Part shown: piece by piece, positions 44,490 to 53,794 of the stretch
How the letters are laid out: every line of letters starts with the position of its first letter
Position numbering within the stretch: the stretch's first letter is position 1
Assembly (NCBI GenBank): GCA_965228045.1
Contig: OZ245789.1
Span: forward strand, 2,294,001 to 2,358,000
DNA: 64,000 nucleotides
From: JANQEU01 sp965228045
GTDB taxonomy: Bacteria > Bacteroidota > Bacteroidia > Cytophagales > Cyclobacteriaceae
Reading direction: 5' to 3'
Notes under the pieces: model-generated
What the model was told of the DNA's origin: nothing
Database searches by the model: none
Seen by the model: only the letters and a program-made list of their open reading frames with translations
Program-made: the position numbers and the translations under genes

Positions 44490-46196
44490 ATGATCTTCAG
44501 GTTAAGAACGTGGTTATTGATCAGCATGTTTAGCTCCATTCTGGTCTTTTCAGTAGTCATATTTGTCGTAGTCAACCGGAATCTGACAGACTCCTTAATT
44601 CAAAGGACGAAAATTCAGCTTACTTCAGTAAATATTCTGAAGCGGCAGCTGATCTGGCAAATTCTGGACGACAGGAACAAAGAGATTTTGCATATTATTC
44701 AATATCAGGCCAGCCATGGAGCCTCAAATGATGAGCTTATCAGCAATTTACTCACCGTCGAAAATGTCGAGCAGGTCGATATCAATAGGTCTCCATCGGA
44801 CACTTCCAACTATGACGACCTTGGATTTTACGGGATTTATAAGGGTGATGAAGGGAAACTAGTATTCAATTATCTATACGAGGATCTCAGTATTTCTCTG
44901 GATTTAAATTTCGACTTAGTGCATTCGGTATTAAGTGAGAGAACTGGATTAGGGAGTACCGGGGAATCCTATATTGTAAATTCAGATAGTAATTTGATGT
45001 CACCATCTTTGTTTTTTCCGGATGAAAAACCCGAAAGTATTTTCGCCAATACATTTGGTGTCAAAAACGCACTGGCCGGTGCTTCCGGGACGGAGATTTA
45101 TGATGACTATCGCCAGATCCAGGTCATCGGTTCTTACCGGCCATTGGATTTTAGAAACCTGAGATTTGCTGTATTGACTGAAATAGACTTTGAAGAGGCA
45201 ATGGAACCCATTATTGAAGTCAGAAACAGACTGATTACCGTCTTGGGATTAATCGCATTGGGTTTATCCCTGCTTTCAGCCATTGTGGCTCATACATTAT
45301 CCCGACCTGTGCGTGAAATGAGTGAATTGGCTTACAAGCTTTCAAAAGGCATCCTACCAAGAACCCAGAGCTCGAGTGCCACGATCACCGAGTATAGGGA
45401 AATTTCCAATGCGCTTGATGAGCTGGTGAAAGCCTTGAAAAAGACTGTATCGTTTGCTGAGGATATTGGGAAGGGAAAAATGGATTCAGATTACAACCTA
45501 CTGAGTGATGATGATGAGCTTGGTAAGTCCATTCTTCAAATGAGAGAGCAATTAAATGCATTGAGTGCCGCAAAAGACGCAATTGAAAGAGATTCCAAAA
45601 ACCTTCTGCTTGATGCACAGGAGAAGGAACGTACCAGAATTGCAAGGGACTTGCATGACAGCCTGGGAGCATCACTGACAACATTGAAAATGCACCTGGA
45701 AAACATCCCGGATTTCAAAGGTGATCAACAATTAAATGAAATGCTGTCCAGGATGATCAACGAGACAAGATTACTGGCCCGCAATCTGATGCCTTCCGTC
45801 CTTATGGACTTTGGCCTGGAAGAGGCATTGGAGGAAATGTTGCGGCTGGTAGAAGAAAGTACCGGCGTGAAAACGGTACTGACGAGTGATTCTATTGTGG
45901 ATAAGACCAAATTGGATCACAACCATCAGGTATACATTTATCGTATTGTTCAGGAGGCTGTAAATAATGCTTTAAAACACTCAGGTTGCTCGGAAATCCG
46001 TGTTTCCATCACTGAATTTGATGATTACTTCGAACTGTTTTTGAAAGATAATGGAAAGGGAATTGACAATTTGGATTCGAAAAATGGAGGAATGGGCATC
46101 CAGAATATAAAGGAAAGAGTAAGTTTGATGGAAGGTGATATTGAAATTCACAGTAATGGGGGTACGTCGTTCGAAATTTCAATACCTACAAAATGA
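44490..46196 (+). CDS. NarX/DesK-type sensor histidine kinase with periplasmic sensor domain
   Basis: Membrane helices at about 8-29 and 248-268 frame a periplasmic domain with the Cache-like stretch LGSTGESYIVNSDSNLMS. A HAMP linker follows (SRPVREMSELAYKLSKG), then a coiled region and a HisKA_3 core with His389 in ARDLHDSLGASL. The ATPase has QEAVNNALKHSG, DNGKGI and GGMGIQNI. The ligand is unknown. The next gene, a NarL-type regulator, overlaps its stop by four bases and is the cognate partner. Confidence 0.95.
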   Translation: MIFRLRTWLLISMFSSILVFSVVIFVVVNRNLTDSLIQRTKIQLTSVNILKRQLIWQILDDRNKEILHIIQYQASHGASNDELISNLLTVENVEQVDINRSPSDTSNYDDLGFYGIYKGDEGKLVFNYLYEDLSISLDLNFDLVHSVLSERTGLGSTGESYIVNSDSNLMSPSLFFPDEKPESIFANTFGVKNALAGASGTEIYDDYRQIQVIGSYRPLDFRNLRFAVLTEIDFEEAMEPIIEVRNRLITVLGLIALGLSLLSAIVAHTLSRPVREMSELAYKLSKGILPRTQSSSATITEYREISNALDELVKALKKTVSFAEDIGKGKMDSDYNLLSDDDELGKSILQMREQLNALSAAKDAIERDSKNLLLDAQEKERTRIARDLHDSLGASLTTLKMHLENIPDFKGDQQLNEMLSRMINETRLLARNLMPSVLMDFGLEEALEEMLRLVEESTGVKTVLTSDSIVDKTKLDHNHQVYIYRIVQEAVNNALKHSGCSEIRVSITEFDDYFELFLKDNGKGIDNLDSKNGGMGIQNIKERVSLMEGDIEIHSNGGTSFEISIPTK

Positions 46197-46819
46197 AAAA
46201 TATCAGAGTTGTAATTGCGGATGATCATCAATTATTCAGATCCGGAATAGAATCTTTACTTACAAACCTCCCCGGCATAGTAGTAGTCGGAGGTGCGGAT
46301 GATAAGAAATCATTGATGCAAATTTTGTCTAAAGCTGAAGCCGATGTGCTGCTTCTTGACATTTCATTGCCTTCGGCTTCAGGTCTTGACCTTTTGGTTG
46401 ACCTCAAACATCTATATCCGGAATTGAAGTGCATTATGCTTACCATGCATGAAGAGCTTCGGTATGTGAAAGAAAGTCTTAGAAAAGGAGCCTATGGTTA
46501 CCTATTAAAAGATACGGATAAGGATGAACTGTATAACGCCATACAGCACGTGGCAGCAGGCAAGAAGCATTTTAAAAACAGAATCTCAGATCTCCTGGTC
46601 GAGGATATTTCCGGTCCTGCAGATGATAGTGTGCTCACCGATCGCGAAAGAGAGATCATCAGGATGGTCGCTGATGGCAAAATCACAAAAGAAATTGCCG
46701 AAAGTCTTTTCATAAGCGTCCGAACCGTAGAAACCCATCGCTCGCGTATCATGAAGAAGCTGGGTGCTTCAAACGCCTCAGATATGATCAGAATGGCCCT
46801 GGAGCGCAAATTGATCTGA
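46193..46819 (+). CDS. NarL/FixJ-family response regulator
   Basis: The receiver domain (about 1-120) has Asp10-Asp11, the phospho-accepting Asp56 in LLLDISLPSASG and the lysine in YLLKDTDKDEL. A LuxR-type helix-turn-helix (about 143-205) has LTDREREIIRMVADG, KEIAESLFISVRTVETHRS and IMKKLGASNASDMIR. It binds DNA when phosphorylated by the kinase encoded just upstream. The large inverted repeats directly after the gene are candidate targets, which is inference from position only. Confidence 0.96.
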   Translation: MKNIRVVIADDHQLFRSGIESLLTNLPGIVVVGGADDKKSLMQILSKAEADVLLLDISLPSASGLDLLVDLKHLYPELKCIMLTMHEELRYVKESLRKGAYGYLLKDTDKDELYNAIQHVAAGKKHFKNRISDLLVEDISGPADDSVLTDREREIIRMVADGKITKEIAESLFISVRTVETHRSRIMKKLGASNASDMIRMALERKLI

Positions 46820-46823
46820 TCTC

Positions 46824-46877
46824 ATTACGTATTTTCCACATTTCCATCCGTATTTACCCTGCATTTGAATACGTAAT
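46824..46877. repeat. ten-base inverted repeat after the NarL-type gene
   Basis: ATTACGTATT (46824-46833) and AATACGTAAT (46868-46877) are perfect reverse complements 34 bases apart. A third CGTATT lies between them at 46849-46854, 21 bases after the first, two helical turns. The arrangement suggests a multi-site regulator target, or a long hairpin. Confidence 0.55.
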
Positions 46878-46914
46878 AACGACGATGAACGTGGAGCGGG
46901 TGAGTGTCGTTATT
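46875..46914. repeat. nine-base inverted repeat upstream of the small secreted protein gene
   Basis: AATAACGAC (46875-46883) and GTCGTTATT (46906-46914) are perfect reverse complements around 22 bases. Its left arm overlaps the right arm of the preceding repeat by three bases. It ends 46 bases before the ATG and could be an operator or part of a structured leader. Confidence 0.55.
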
Positions 46915-46960
46915 TGTAGTAAGAACATTAACCCAAGTATTTAAACGACATAACCCATTA

Positions 46961-47290
46961 ATGATGAAAAAATTAGCCATAATACTTACAGCCTTCACAT
47001 TGGTCGCTTTTTCAGCTCAGGCTCAAACGAAAGGACCGAAATATAAAAATGCGGCTCCTTCTGAGAAATACGATGGAAAGAAGACTGTTTGGTTGGCAGA
47101 AAATCCTTCCGAATTGAAGGGACCTGCCAAAAAGAATTATAAGCCTGGAAAAGCAGTTTACGCAGAGAGCGCAACCGAACAAGCAGACGGAAAGGTTGTC
47201 TTTGCTTCCATAGACATCAATGAAAGAAAAGGCATTAATGATCTTGGATTGAAAGGCCCAAGATATAAGAACAAGAAACGGTTTAATTAA
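46961..47290 (+). CDS. small secreted basic protein with repeated GPKYKN-like motif
   Basis: The protein of 109 residues starts MMKKLAIILTAFTLVAFSAQAQ, a clear signal peptide, and a mature part of under 90 residues rich in Lys, Ala and Gly. The motif GPKYKN opens the mature protein and GPRYKN closes it, with GPAKKNYKPGK between, so it seems built from degenerate repeats. No family is recognised. The gene is preceded by two large inverted repeats and followed by a strong terminator, which suggests a separately controlled, perhaps highly expressed unit. An upstream in-frame GTG at 46904 is not used, as the signal peptide begins later. Confidence 0.75.
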   Translation: MMKKLAIILTAFTLVAFSAQAQTKGPKYKNAAPSEKYDGKKTVWLAENPSELKGPAKKNYKPGKAVYAESATEQADGKVVFASIDINERKGINDLGLKGPRYKNKKRFN

Positions 47291-47316
47291 GGTGAATTAG
47301 TTGATTATAAAAGCGG

Positions 47317-47346
47317 AGGGAGCCAATAGGCTCCCTTTCTTTTTTA
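47317..47346 (+). terminator. Rho-independent terminator of the small secreted protein gene
   Basis: AGGGAGCC and GGCTCCCT form a perfect eight-base stem around AATA, followed by TTCTTTTTT. It overlaps the stop codon of the convergent G8-domain gene by a few bases. Confidence 0.9.
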
Positions 47347-50280
47347 AGGTACATATGCCCTAAGCTGAACTGTCTCATAGAGTACTTCGTCATCCGTAGG
47401 CACCGCTACAGATGGATCGTCTGTCCAGAACTTCCATCTTCCACCTTTTAGTTTTACCCAAAGTAGGTTATTTGTTTTATCCTGCCACCAGGTTTCTCCA
47501 TCAGAGGCTATGACAGCATCTCTGGAGGAAAGTGCCGTGTAATTTATGAACTGTCCCGGGAATTGGATTCCAACAGTTGGATTCAGAGTACCTGAATAAG
47601 ATACACTTAAAACCACCTGATCTTCAGGTTCCAGCATATTCTCTACGGCAATCGATAAGTTTGTTGGCTTATTCGATTCCTGTGGAAAAGTCAATTCATA
47701 GATACCATTGGCATGAGCGGCGAAATCTCTCATATGATCAAAGGCGCGCCCAGCTTCGGCAGGAGCTATCGTCCAGGTAGCTACCTGATTAAATGATCCG
47801 TCCAGTCTTCGTACCTGAATACCCCAGAGATCTCTATAGGGTTGGTTTTGTGGATATGTATCTCCTACACCGAAAAGCACGAAATCGAGAAATCCATAGA
47901 AGGGGCCAGGAACAGATACGCCTCCGGTTCCCTTAGGTGTTTTGTCCCTGGATATTTCCACACCATGCGTAAAAAACGGTTCATCATATACAAAATAATT
48001 TCCTGGGGGCCCCCACAATCCATTAGGATCCCATAGTGCTCCTGCCAGGGAGAAATAGTCTCCAAAAGCTTTCAGCTTGACTCCAGGATGGCTGTTGATC
48101 AGAAGATTACCACCATTCCTGCTATGTCCTTTGTCTACAGGTCGGATATAGTAATCCTCCGTGGCAAATGCACCGCTTCGTTCATTCTCAACCAGTGGAA
48201 AATTCACGATGATGTTGTTCTTCATATCGAAGGTACTGTGATAGGTAGCAAAAGCGGATGGCGTTCGTCCTGCATTGTCCGCATAAAAATCCGCCAAAGC
48301 AATGGCCTCCCGTCCAGTCCCATTCATCATATGATTCAGGCTGGTGCCAACTATTAATGATCTTTCGATGATGCCATTGATCCCCGCTCCGGCAAAAAAT
48401 CGTCCACAATTGTCAGCATTGACAATTTCGAAATTGTCTGGAGATGTAGCGCGATCCCAGATCCCATTGTCACCGTTTTTCCACGTTGAGAATCTAGCCA
48501 GAGAAAATCTTGTGACGGTTTCATACGGCCAGGAAGGTTGTCTTCCATCTGTGGTGGAGGTGTATTGATTTCCAGTGACGTTTCCGTTATCATCATTTTC
48601 GACATTGTCAATCATGATGCCATCTCTCTTGTTGGAGTGACTGACATTGCCATCGAATTCCCCAAATCGTAACCTGCTGGGGTTCAACAATAATCCATCC
48701 TGACCGACTACGCTGCTGCTCAATCCCCATGGTCGGGTGGTGAAGGCCAGCCAGAACCCAAAAGTTTCACAGTCACCAGCCACATTGTCTAGAAGAACAT
48801 TGTCAGGGTTGCTGACCCAAAAACCTGAAGAACCTAACTCACCTTGCTCATGCTGCTTCAATTCTGTTCCAAAAGGTGGATTTCGGACGTGGAGGACCAG
48901 GTTTCCAATCATCTTATTTCTACGCTCTGAAGCGTCCTCTGTAAATATCCCATGACCATTGACGTCATAGACAACATTGTTCGAAACCTCGACGCCATTC
49001 GTGCCATGGATGACGATTCCTCTGTTTGCGGATGAGTTCACGGATGAGTTTCGAATGAATTGTCCTGAGGCATCTGAAAGCGTTTTCGAGCCCTCATAAC
49101 TTAGCATGTGCCAGTGAAATGCATATCTTCTTATTCTGCCACGTTGTCCTGCACGTTTGAATTCAACGCCATCGACCCTGGCTGATCCTGATGGCATTAC
49201 CATCAAGTGTGTTCCAAAGCCCTGGTTCTGCCATAAGGCATCATCAGGAGCCTGAATCGTTATGTTTCTGGTCAATAAACCTACCGTGGCCCGTTCGTCC
49301 AGTATTAAAGGTGTGGTAGTTGAGTCCGTATCCGCAACAGGAGGAACTGCCAGGTTCTCAGGTGTGAGAGACATTCCGGATGAAGTCGCGTACTGAAGCA
49401 AACCCCATCTGAACGCACCAACTTCTTCAGAAGATGTGATGATAGAATTTTCTATGGATCCAATTTCCAGTTTCTGAGTTATGGAGGTTCCATTGCCGGC
49501 TTCATAAAAGTCTGTTGGACTGAGTACGAATTCATCTCCTACGGACCATTGGACAGCTTTTTCCAATACAATCTTATTTGCGCCTTTTTCAATATGTCCG
49601 TTGATCCTGGTCCAGAGTGTTTCAGGTGTCGCGCCGTATAACTCCAACTTTCCCATCACCACAATTCCCCTGGTACCCATGCCATTAATGTTTGCACTCA
49701 CATCCTGATCCATAAGTGTGATGATGGCTTTTTTTGTAAAGGGCTGGGATGGAGATCCTATTTTGAAAGTTCCGTTAACAAAAATCCATTCGCTTGTCAA
49801 TTCCAGGTCTTCGTTATCGAATTCAAGGATCCCATCAATTGTGAGTCCACCTAACGAAGCGGAATTGACATCCAGGATTATCCGACGCCCTTCAGGGATC
49901 ACCACTTCTTCTCCATTTGCAGGCACAGTGCCTGAAGCCCAGGTTGATGCCTCAGACCAATACTCTGCCTCCAGAACTAGGGCGTCATTCACAGTGATCA
50001 CCTCGGAATAGTGAGGTACACAGTTCTGCTCTTTCACTCTTGCCCGGAAGTAGGTGGGAAATTCGTCAACAGCAACTTCAAAGATGTCGACTTCAGAATC
50101 TTTAACGGTTTCCCACTGGACCCCATCCATTGATTTTTGCCAGGATATGTCACCTCTGAATGTCTCTGCCTCAAGTCGTACTACATCACCAGAATTTACC
50201 TCCATGGATTGCTGTGCATTAAGGAGGAATGTTCCCATCAGTGCTGCACTAATCAGAACTACTTTGATTGGGGTTCTCAT
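47344..50280 (-). CDS. secreted G8-domain and parallel beta-helix protein (CEMIP-like)
   Basis: A signal peptide (IKVVLISAALMGTFLLNAQ) is followed by an Ig-like part, then a G8 domain (about 105-230) with SEASTWASGTVPANGEEVVI and GGLTIDGILEFDN, and a right-handed beta-helix of PbH1 repeats (for example NSSANRGIVIHGTNGVEV and NVVYDVNGHGIFTED). This order is that of animal CEMIP/TMEM2 hyaluronan-degrading proteins and PKHD1L1; in bacteria the role is unknown but polysaccharide binding or cleavage is likely. At 978 residues it has no C-terminal sorting domain. It starts directly at the stop of a short sorting-domain gene, so the two are co-translated. Confidence 0.82.
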   Translation of the reverse strand: MRTPIKVVLISAALMGTFLLNAQQSMEVNSGDVVRLEAETFRGDISWQKSMDGVQWETVKDSEVDIFEVAVDEFPTYFRARVKEQNCVPHYSEVITVNDALVLEAEYWSEASTWASGTVPANGEEVVIPEGRRIILDVNSASLGGLTIDGILEFDNEDLELTSEWIFVNGTFKIGSPSQPFTKKAIITLMDQDVSANINGMGTRGIVVMGKLELYGATPETLWTRINGHIEKGANKIVLEKAVQWSVGDEFVLSPTDFYEAGNGTSITQKLEIGSIENSIITSSEEVGAFRWGLLQYATSSGMSLTPENLAVPPVADTDSTTTPLILDERATVGLLTRNITIQAPDDALWQNQGFGTHLMVMPSGSARVDGVEFKRAGQRGRIRRYAFHWHMLSYEGSKTLSDASGQFIRNSSVNSSANRGIVIHGTNGVEVSNNVVYDVNGHGIFTEDASERRNKMIGNLVLHVRNPPFGTELKQHEQGELGSSGFWVSNPDNVLLDNVAGDCETFGFWLAFTTRPWGLSSSVVGQDGLLLNPSRLRFGEFDGNVSHSNKRDGIMIDNVENDDNGNVTGNQYTSTTDGRQPSWPYETVTRFSLARFSTWKNGDNGIWDRATSPDNFEIVNADNCGRFFAGAGINGIIERSLIVGTSLNHMMNGTGREAIALADFYADNAGRTPSAFATYHSTFDMKNNIIVNFPLVENERSGAFATEDYYIRPVDKGHSRNGGNLLINSHPGVKLKAFGDYFSLAGALWDPNGLWGPPGNYFVYDEPFFTHGVEISRDKTPKGTGGVSVPGPFYGFLDFVLFGVGDTYPQNQPYRDLWGIQVRRLDGSFNQVATWTIAPAEAGRAFDHMRDFAAHANGIYELTFPQESNKPTNLSIAVENMLEPEDQVVLSVSYSGTLNPTVGIQFPGQFINYTALSSRDAVIASDGETWWQDKTNNLLWVKLKGGRWKFWTDDPSVAVPTDDEVLYETVQLRAYVP

Positions 50281-50652
50281 TTACTTGCTGATTAAGATTC
50301 TGTAAGTGAAAACCTTACTTTCCGCCTGCATTCTGAGCAGATAGATTCCTCCCTGAAGGTTACTGACGTCCAGCTTTTCACTGACTGAACTAGAAACTTT
50401 TGACAGTAATACCTTTCCGGAAAAATCGAGAACTTCCAGCTGTTGTAACCGCCAGGGGGACTCAATGTTTATTTTATCCGTCGATGGGATAGGATAAATT
50501 CGAAATGGTGTATCAGAATCATTGAGATCTATCCCAAGCACCTGGTCACAGGTAGCCGGTTGATTGATTGCAACTTTGATACTATGAACTTGCTGGGCGC
50601 TCAGGCATTGACCAATGCCTGCCAGCACTATGAAAATAAGTGTGGATTTCAT
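50281..50652 (-). CDS. very short T9SS sorting-domain protein
   Basis: From the ATG at 50652 the protein has 123 residues: a signal peptide (KSTLIFIVLAGIGQCLSAQ), about 25 residues of linker (KVAINQPATCDQVLGIDL) and then a complete type A sorting domain (FRIYPIPSTDKINIE, LEVLDFSGKVLLS, GIYLLRMQAE). There is no cargo domain at all. It directly precedes the G8 protein gene, which lacks a sorting domain. It may be a remnant of a larger secreted protein or a small surface protein; I favour no choice. In-frame upstream starts exist to 50736, but the signal peptide fixes the start. Confidence 0.8.
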   Translation of the reverse strand: MKSTLIFIVLAGIGQCLSAQQVHSIKVAINQPATCDQVLGIDLNDSDTPFRIYPIPSTDKINIESPWRLQQLEVLDFSGKVLLSKVSSSVSEKLDVSNLQGGIYLLRMQAESKVFTYRILISK

Positions 50653-50830
50653 GTGAGTAATTTTCCAAGGTTCTAAATGTTCCCGAAAACGTCCTGGTAA
50701 ACTTTCCCGGGTGGTTCTAATGCTTAATGACCTCAAAAATAAGTATTCCGGCGATTGGATAAAAGTCCATGTCGATACTTAATACAAATCGATTACCTTA
50801 GAACAATTACCAAATCCAACAAAACCTGAT

Positions 50831-52513
50831 ATGATTAGAATCGGAATCCTATTTGCTGCCTTGTTTACGGGTGTTCTGTGGGGTTGTGAGCAGGACCAGT
50901 CGATCTCAACTGACCCGGAAGTCATAGCAAAGGGAGAGTCATTGTTTAACAGCACATGTTCTTCCTGTCACACTTTTGAGGCAAATGGCATCGGGCCGCA
51001 TCTGGCAGGGATCACGACAGAAGTAAATAAACTCTGGCTAATGAATTTCATTCGAAATGCTCAAAAGGTAATCAACTCCGGTGATGAGCGAGCCGTAGCT
51101 TCATTCGAGAAGTTTAACAGTATCATGCCATCATATGAATACCTCGCAGAGGAAGACATTGATGCCATTATTGCTTACATGCATACCTTCAAAGATGAAG
51201 TGCCTGTTCAGGCCATTATTGAAGAAAGTCTGGAGGATCCGATTCCAGATAAAATTCAACATTCCGGATTGACTGTCGAGCTGGAGGAAGTATTTCAGGT
51301 ACCATTTTCCAATGACCAAAATCCCAGAACGAGAATTACCAAAATGGAGCCTCACCCCAATTCCGGTGACATGTTCATGCTGGATCTAAATGGAAAATTG
51401 TATCAGATACAGGATGAAAGTCCGGTAGAATATATGGATATGGCTGAGTTGATGCCAAAGTTCATCAGAGAACCCGGGTTGGCTACCGGATTTGGGAGTT
51501 ATGCTTTTCATCCAGACTTTGACAAAAATGGATTACTATATACCGGACACACGGAACCGGCTGGATCAGCTCCGGCCGATTTTAGTTTTTCAGACACCAT
51601 TGACGTAAGGCTGCAATGGGTCGTAAGCGAATGGCGAACATCAGACCCTACGGCCATCCCTTTTGATGGAGAGCAAAGAGAGCTGTTTCGAATGGACATG
51701 GTGTACCAGTTTCATGGAATTCAAAACCTCGCATTTAATCCCAATTCCAGTCCCGGGGATCCGGATTATGGGCTGCTGTACATTGGAATAGGGGATGGTT
51801 CTGCCGTTGAGTTTGGTTATCCTGAACTCGCGGTTAGTCCCGGCCAACCGTGGGGAAGTATTTTCAGAATTGACCCTGAAGGAAATAATAGCAAAAACGG
51901 TAAATATGGTATACCGAAAGATAACCCTTTTGTTGATCAACAGAATGTGGTACAGGAAGTTTATGCACACGGATTCCGGAACCCTCATCGATTCATCTGG
52001 ACGGATGACAATAAAATGATTGTATCCAATATTGGGCATCATCACATTGAATCTGTCTACGTCGTGGAACCAGGGCTTGATTTTGGATGGCCTTATCGCG
52101 AGGGAGCATTTGAGATCAAACCAACTGTCCATATGAGCCATGTTTTCACATTACCGGAAGAAGAAGACCCGGAAGTGACTTATCCGGCGATTCAGTACGA
52201 TCATGATGAAGGAAATGCGGTTTGCGGTGGATATGTCTACCAAAGAGATGAGATTCCCGGTCTGAAGGGCAAATACATTTTTGGAGATATTGTTAAGGGA
52301 CGATTGTTCATGGTGCCAGAGGAAGATTTGGAGAATAATAACTCGGCTGAGATCCTTGAATTTGGAATTGCGCTAAAAGGAGAAAAAACAACTTTACTAG
52401 ACATGGTTGGTTCCGAGCGAGCAGATCTTAGATTTGGAACAGATAGTCAGGGTAATGTTTACTTATTTTCTAAGATTGACGGAAAGGTTTACCGCTTTGC
52501 TAACCAATTATGA
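50831..52513 (+). CDS. cytochrome c-fused glucose/sorbosone dehydrogenase lipoprotein
   Basis: A lipobox leader (LFAALFTGVLWGCEQ, Cys19) precedes a cytochrome c domain with heme motif CSSCH (Cys43, Cys46, His47) and a likely methionine ligand in IMPSYEYL. The rest (about 145-560) is a beta-propeller of the glucose/sorbosone dehydrogenase family: GLATGFGSYAFHPDF, GYPELAVSPGQPWGSIFRIDP, HGFRNPHRFIW and GGYVYQRDEIPGLKGKYIFGD. It would oxidise a sugar in the periplasm and pass electrons to its own heme and then the respiratory chain. The quinone cofactor (PQQ in relatives) is inferred. The next gene follows the stop by one base. Confidence 0.92.
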   Translation: MIRIGILFAALFTGVLWGCEQDQSISTDPEVIAKGESLFNSTCSSCHTFEANGIGPHLAGITTEVNKLWLMNFIRNAQKVINSGDERAVASFEKFNSIMPSYEYLAEEDIDAIIAYMHTFKDEVPVQAIIEESLEDPIPDKIQHSGLTVELEEVFQVPFSNDQNPRTRITKMEPHPNSGDMFMLDLNGKLYQIQDESPVEYMDMAELMPKFIREPGLATGFGSYAFHPDFDKNGLLYTGHTEPAGSAPADFSFSDTIDVRLQWVVSEWRTSDPTAIPFDGEQRELFRMDMVYQFHGIQNLAFNPNSSPGDPDYGLLYIGIGDGSAVEFGYPELAVSPGQPWGSIFRIDPEGNNSKNGKYGIPKDNPFVDQQNVVQEVYAHGFRNPHRFIWTDDNKMIVSNIGHHHIESVYVVEPGLDFGWPYREGAFEIKPTVHMSHVFTLPEEEDPEVTYPAIQYDHDEGNAVCGGYVYQRDEIPGLKGKYIFGDIVKGRLFMVPEEDLENNNSAEILEFGIALKGEKTTLLDMVGSERADLRFGTDSQGNVYLFSKIDGKVYRFANQL

Positions 52514-52514
52514 T

Positions 52515-53729
52515 ATGAAAAGATTAGCTAACGCTATTTGGATTTTGACCTTGATTGCAGGATGTAGTGACGATAGTCTTGGTACGCTGACCATTTTGGA
52601 AACTTCGGTTGCTCGTCCTTCGGGACCTGTTTTCTTTGATCTTGGGAGAACTCAAAACCTGGATTTTGCTTTGAAATCTGGAGCCAGGACGACTGCTTTG
52701 CAGCGAATTGGAGATCAGTGGGTATTCATTTTGAATGAGACTATTGAAGCAGGATCCGAGGGCGAATATTCTATTGTCGAGAACAAAACAGTGAATTTCG
52801 ACCATGTAACGGTTTCTGTTTCCTCTACTGATATATCAGTAAAAGTAGAGGATCAGGATGCATTGGTTTACAATACCGCAATTATTGAACCACCGGAGGG
52901 TGAGCCATCTTATTATCGAAGAAGTGGATTCATACATCCTGCCTACACACCAAAAGGGAATATCGTGACGGATGGTTTTCCGGTCGGTCACAGACATCAG
53001 CATGGCATCTTTTCAGCCTGGGTCAATACCGAATTCCAGGGAAGGAAAGTTGATTTCTGGAATCAGCAGAACGAAACCGGGACAGTAGTTTTTGATACTT
53101 TGCTTTTTGCCAAAAGCGGGCCAGTTTTTGGGGAATTCAGGACCCGGCAAAAACACCTGAATCTGATCGAGGAGGATACAATTGTAGTCCTGAGTGAGAC
53201 TTGGCGCGTTCGCACTTATAACCTTTCTGATTACCATATTTGGGACATTTTTGTGTCTCAAACAAACGTTTCAGATTCGACATTGAATCTACTTCAATAC
53301 CACTATGGTGGAATGGCATTTCGTGGCAGTGCAGAGTGGAATGATACTTCTGCGGTTGAGGGCCCTCAGTTAGTTGGACCGGGCAATGGAGGATTCCTGA
53401 CCTCAGAGGGAAAGGCAAGGCTTGAGGCCAATCATACCAGACCCAATTGGGTAAGTATGTTCGGTGAGGTTGGTGGTAAGCCTGTCAACCTCGTGGCAAT
53501 GTCACACCCGGCAAACCCGCGCGCTCCTCAATTTGTGAGGATCCATCCAACGATGCCCTATTTCTGCTATTTGCCAGTTGTCGAAGAAGGCATGAAGATA
53601 GGACCAGATACGAAATATGCTGCGAGGTATAGAGTAGTCGTATTTGACGGGCCACCCGATGAGAACATTATAAATGGCCTCTGGTATTCATATGCGTCGA
53701 AGGCGGATGTTGAAGTTGTTTGGAATTAG
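52515..53729 (+). CDS. DUF6807 (PmoA-like) lipoprotein
   Basis: The start is the ATG at 52515, one base after the previous stop. The 404-residue protein has a lipoprotein signal (LANAIWILTLIAGCSDD) and a beta-sandwich part with YYRRSGFIHPAYTPKG, GHRHQHGIFSAW and VDFWNQQNETG, which I recognise as the DUF6807 family often labelled PmoA; the label comes from old annotation and implies no methane oxidation. The HRHQH motif suggests a metal or substrate site. It often accompanies sugar dehydrogenases and sulfatases in marine Bacteroidota (from memory), so a role in uncommon sugar use is likely. Function unknown. Confidence 0.85.
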   Translation: MKRLANAIWILTLIAGCSDDSLGTLTILETSVARPSGPVFFDLGRTQNLDFALKSGARTTALQRIGDQWVFILNETIEAGSEGEYSIVENKTVNFDHVTVSVSSTDISVKVEDQDALVYNTAIIEPPEGEPSYYRRSGFIHPAYTPKGNIVTDGFPVGHRHQHGIFSAWVNTEFQGRKVDFWNQQNETGTVVFDTLLFAKSGPVFGEFRTRQKHLNLIEEDTIVVLSETWRVRTYNLSDYHIWDIFVSQTNVSDSTLNLLQYHYGGMAFRGSAEWNDTSAVEGPQLVGPGNGGFLTSEGKARLEANHTRPNWVSMFGEVGGKPVNLVAMSHPANPRAPQFVRIHPTMPYFCYLPVVEEGMKIGPDTKYAARYRVVVFDGPPDENIINGLWYSYASKADVEVVWN

Positions 53730-53794
53730 GTAGAATGAATTATTCTTTGCCGATTAAAGTTTGCTTTTCATAAACTCACCAAGACCATAAGTAA

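Noticed and set aside
52515..53729. Particulate methane monooxygenase subunit
   Set aside because: The PmoA label for this family is historical; the protein is a soluble lipoprotein with no membrane helices after the leader.
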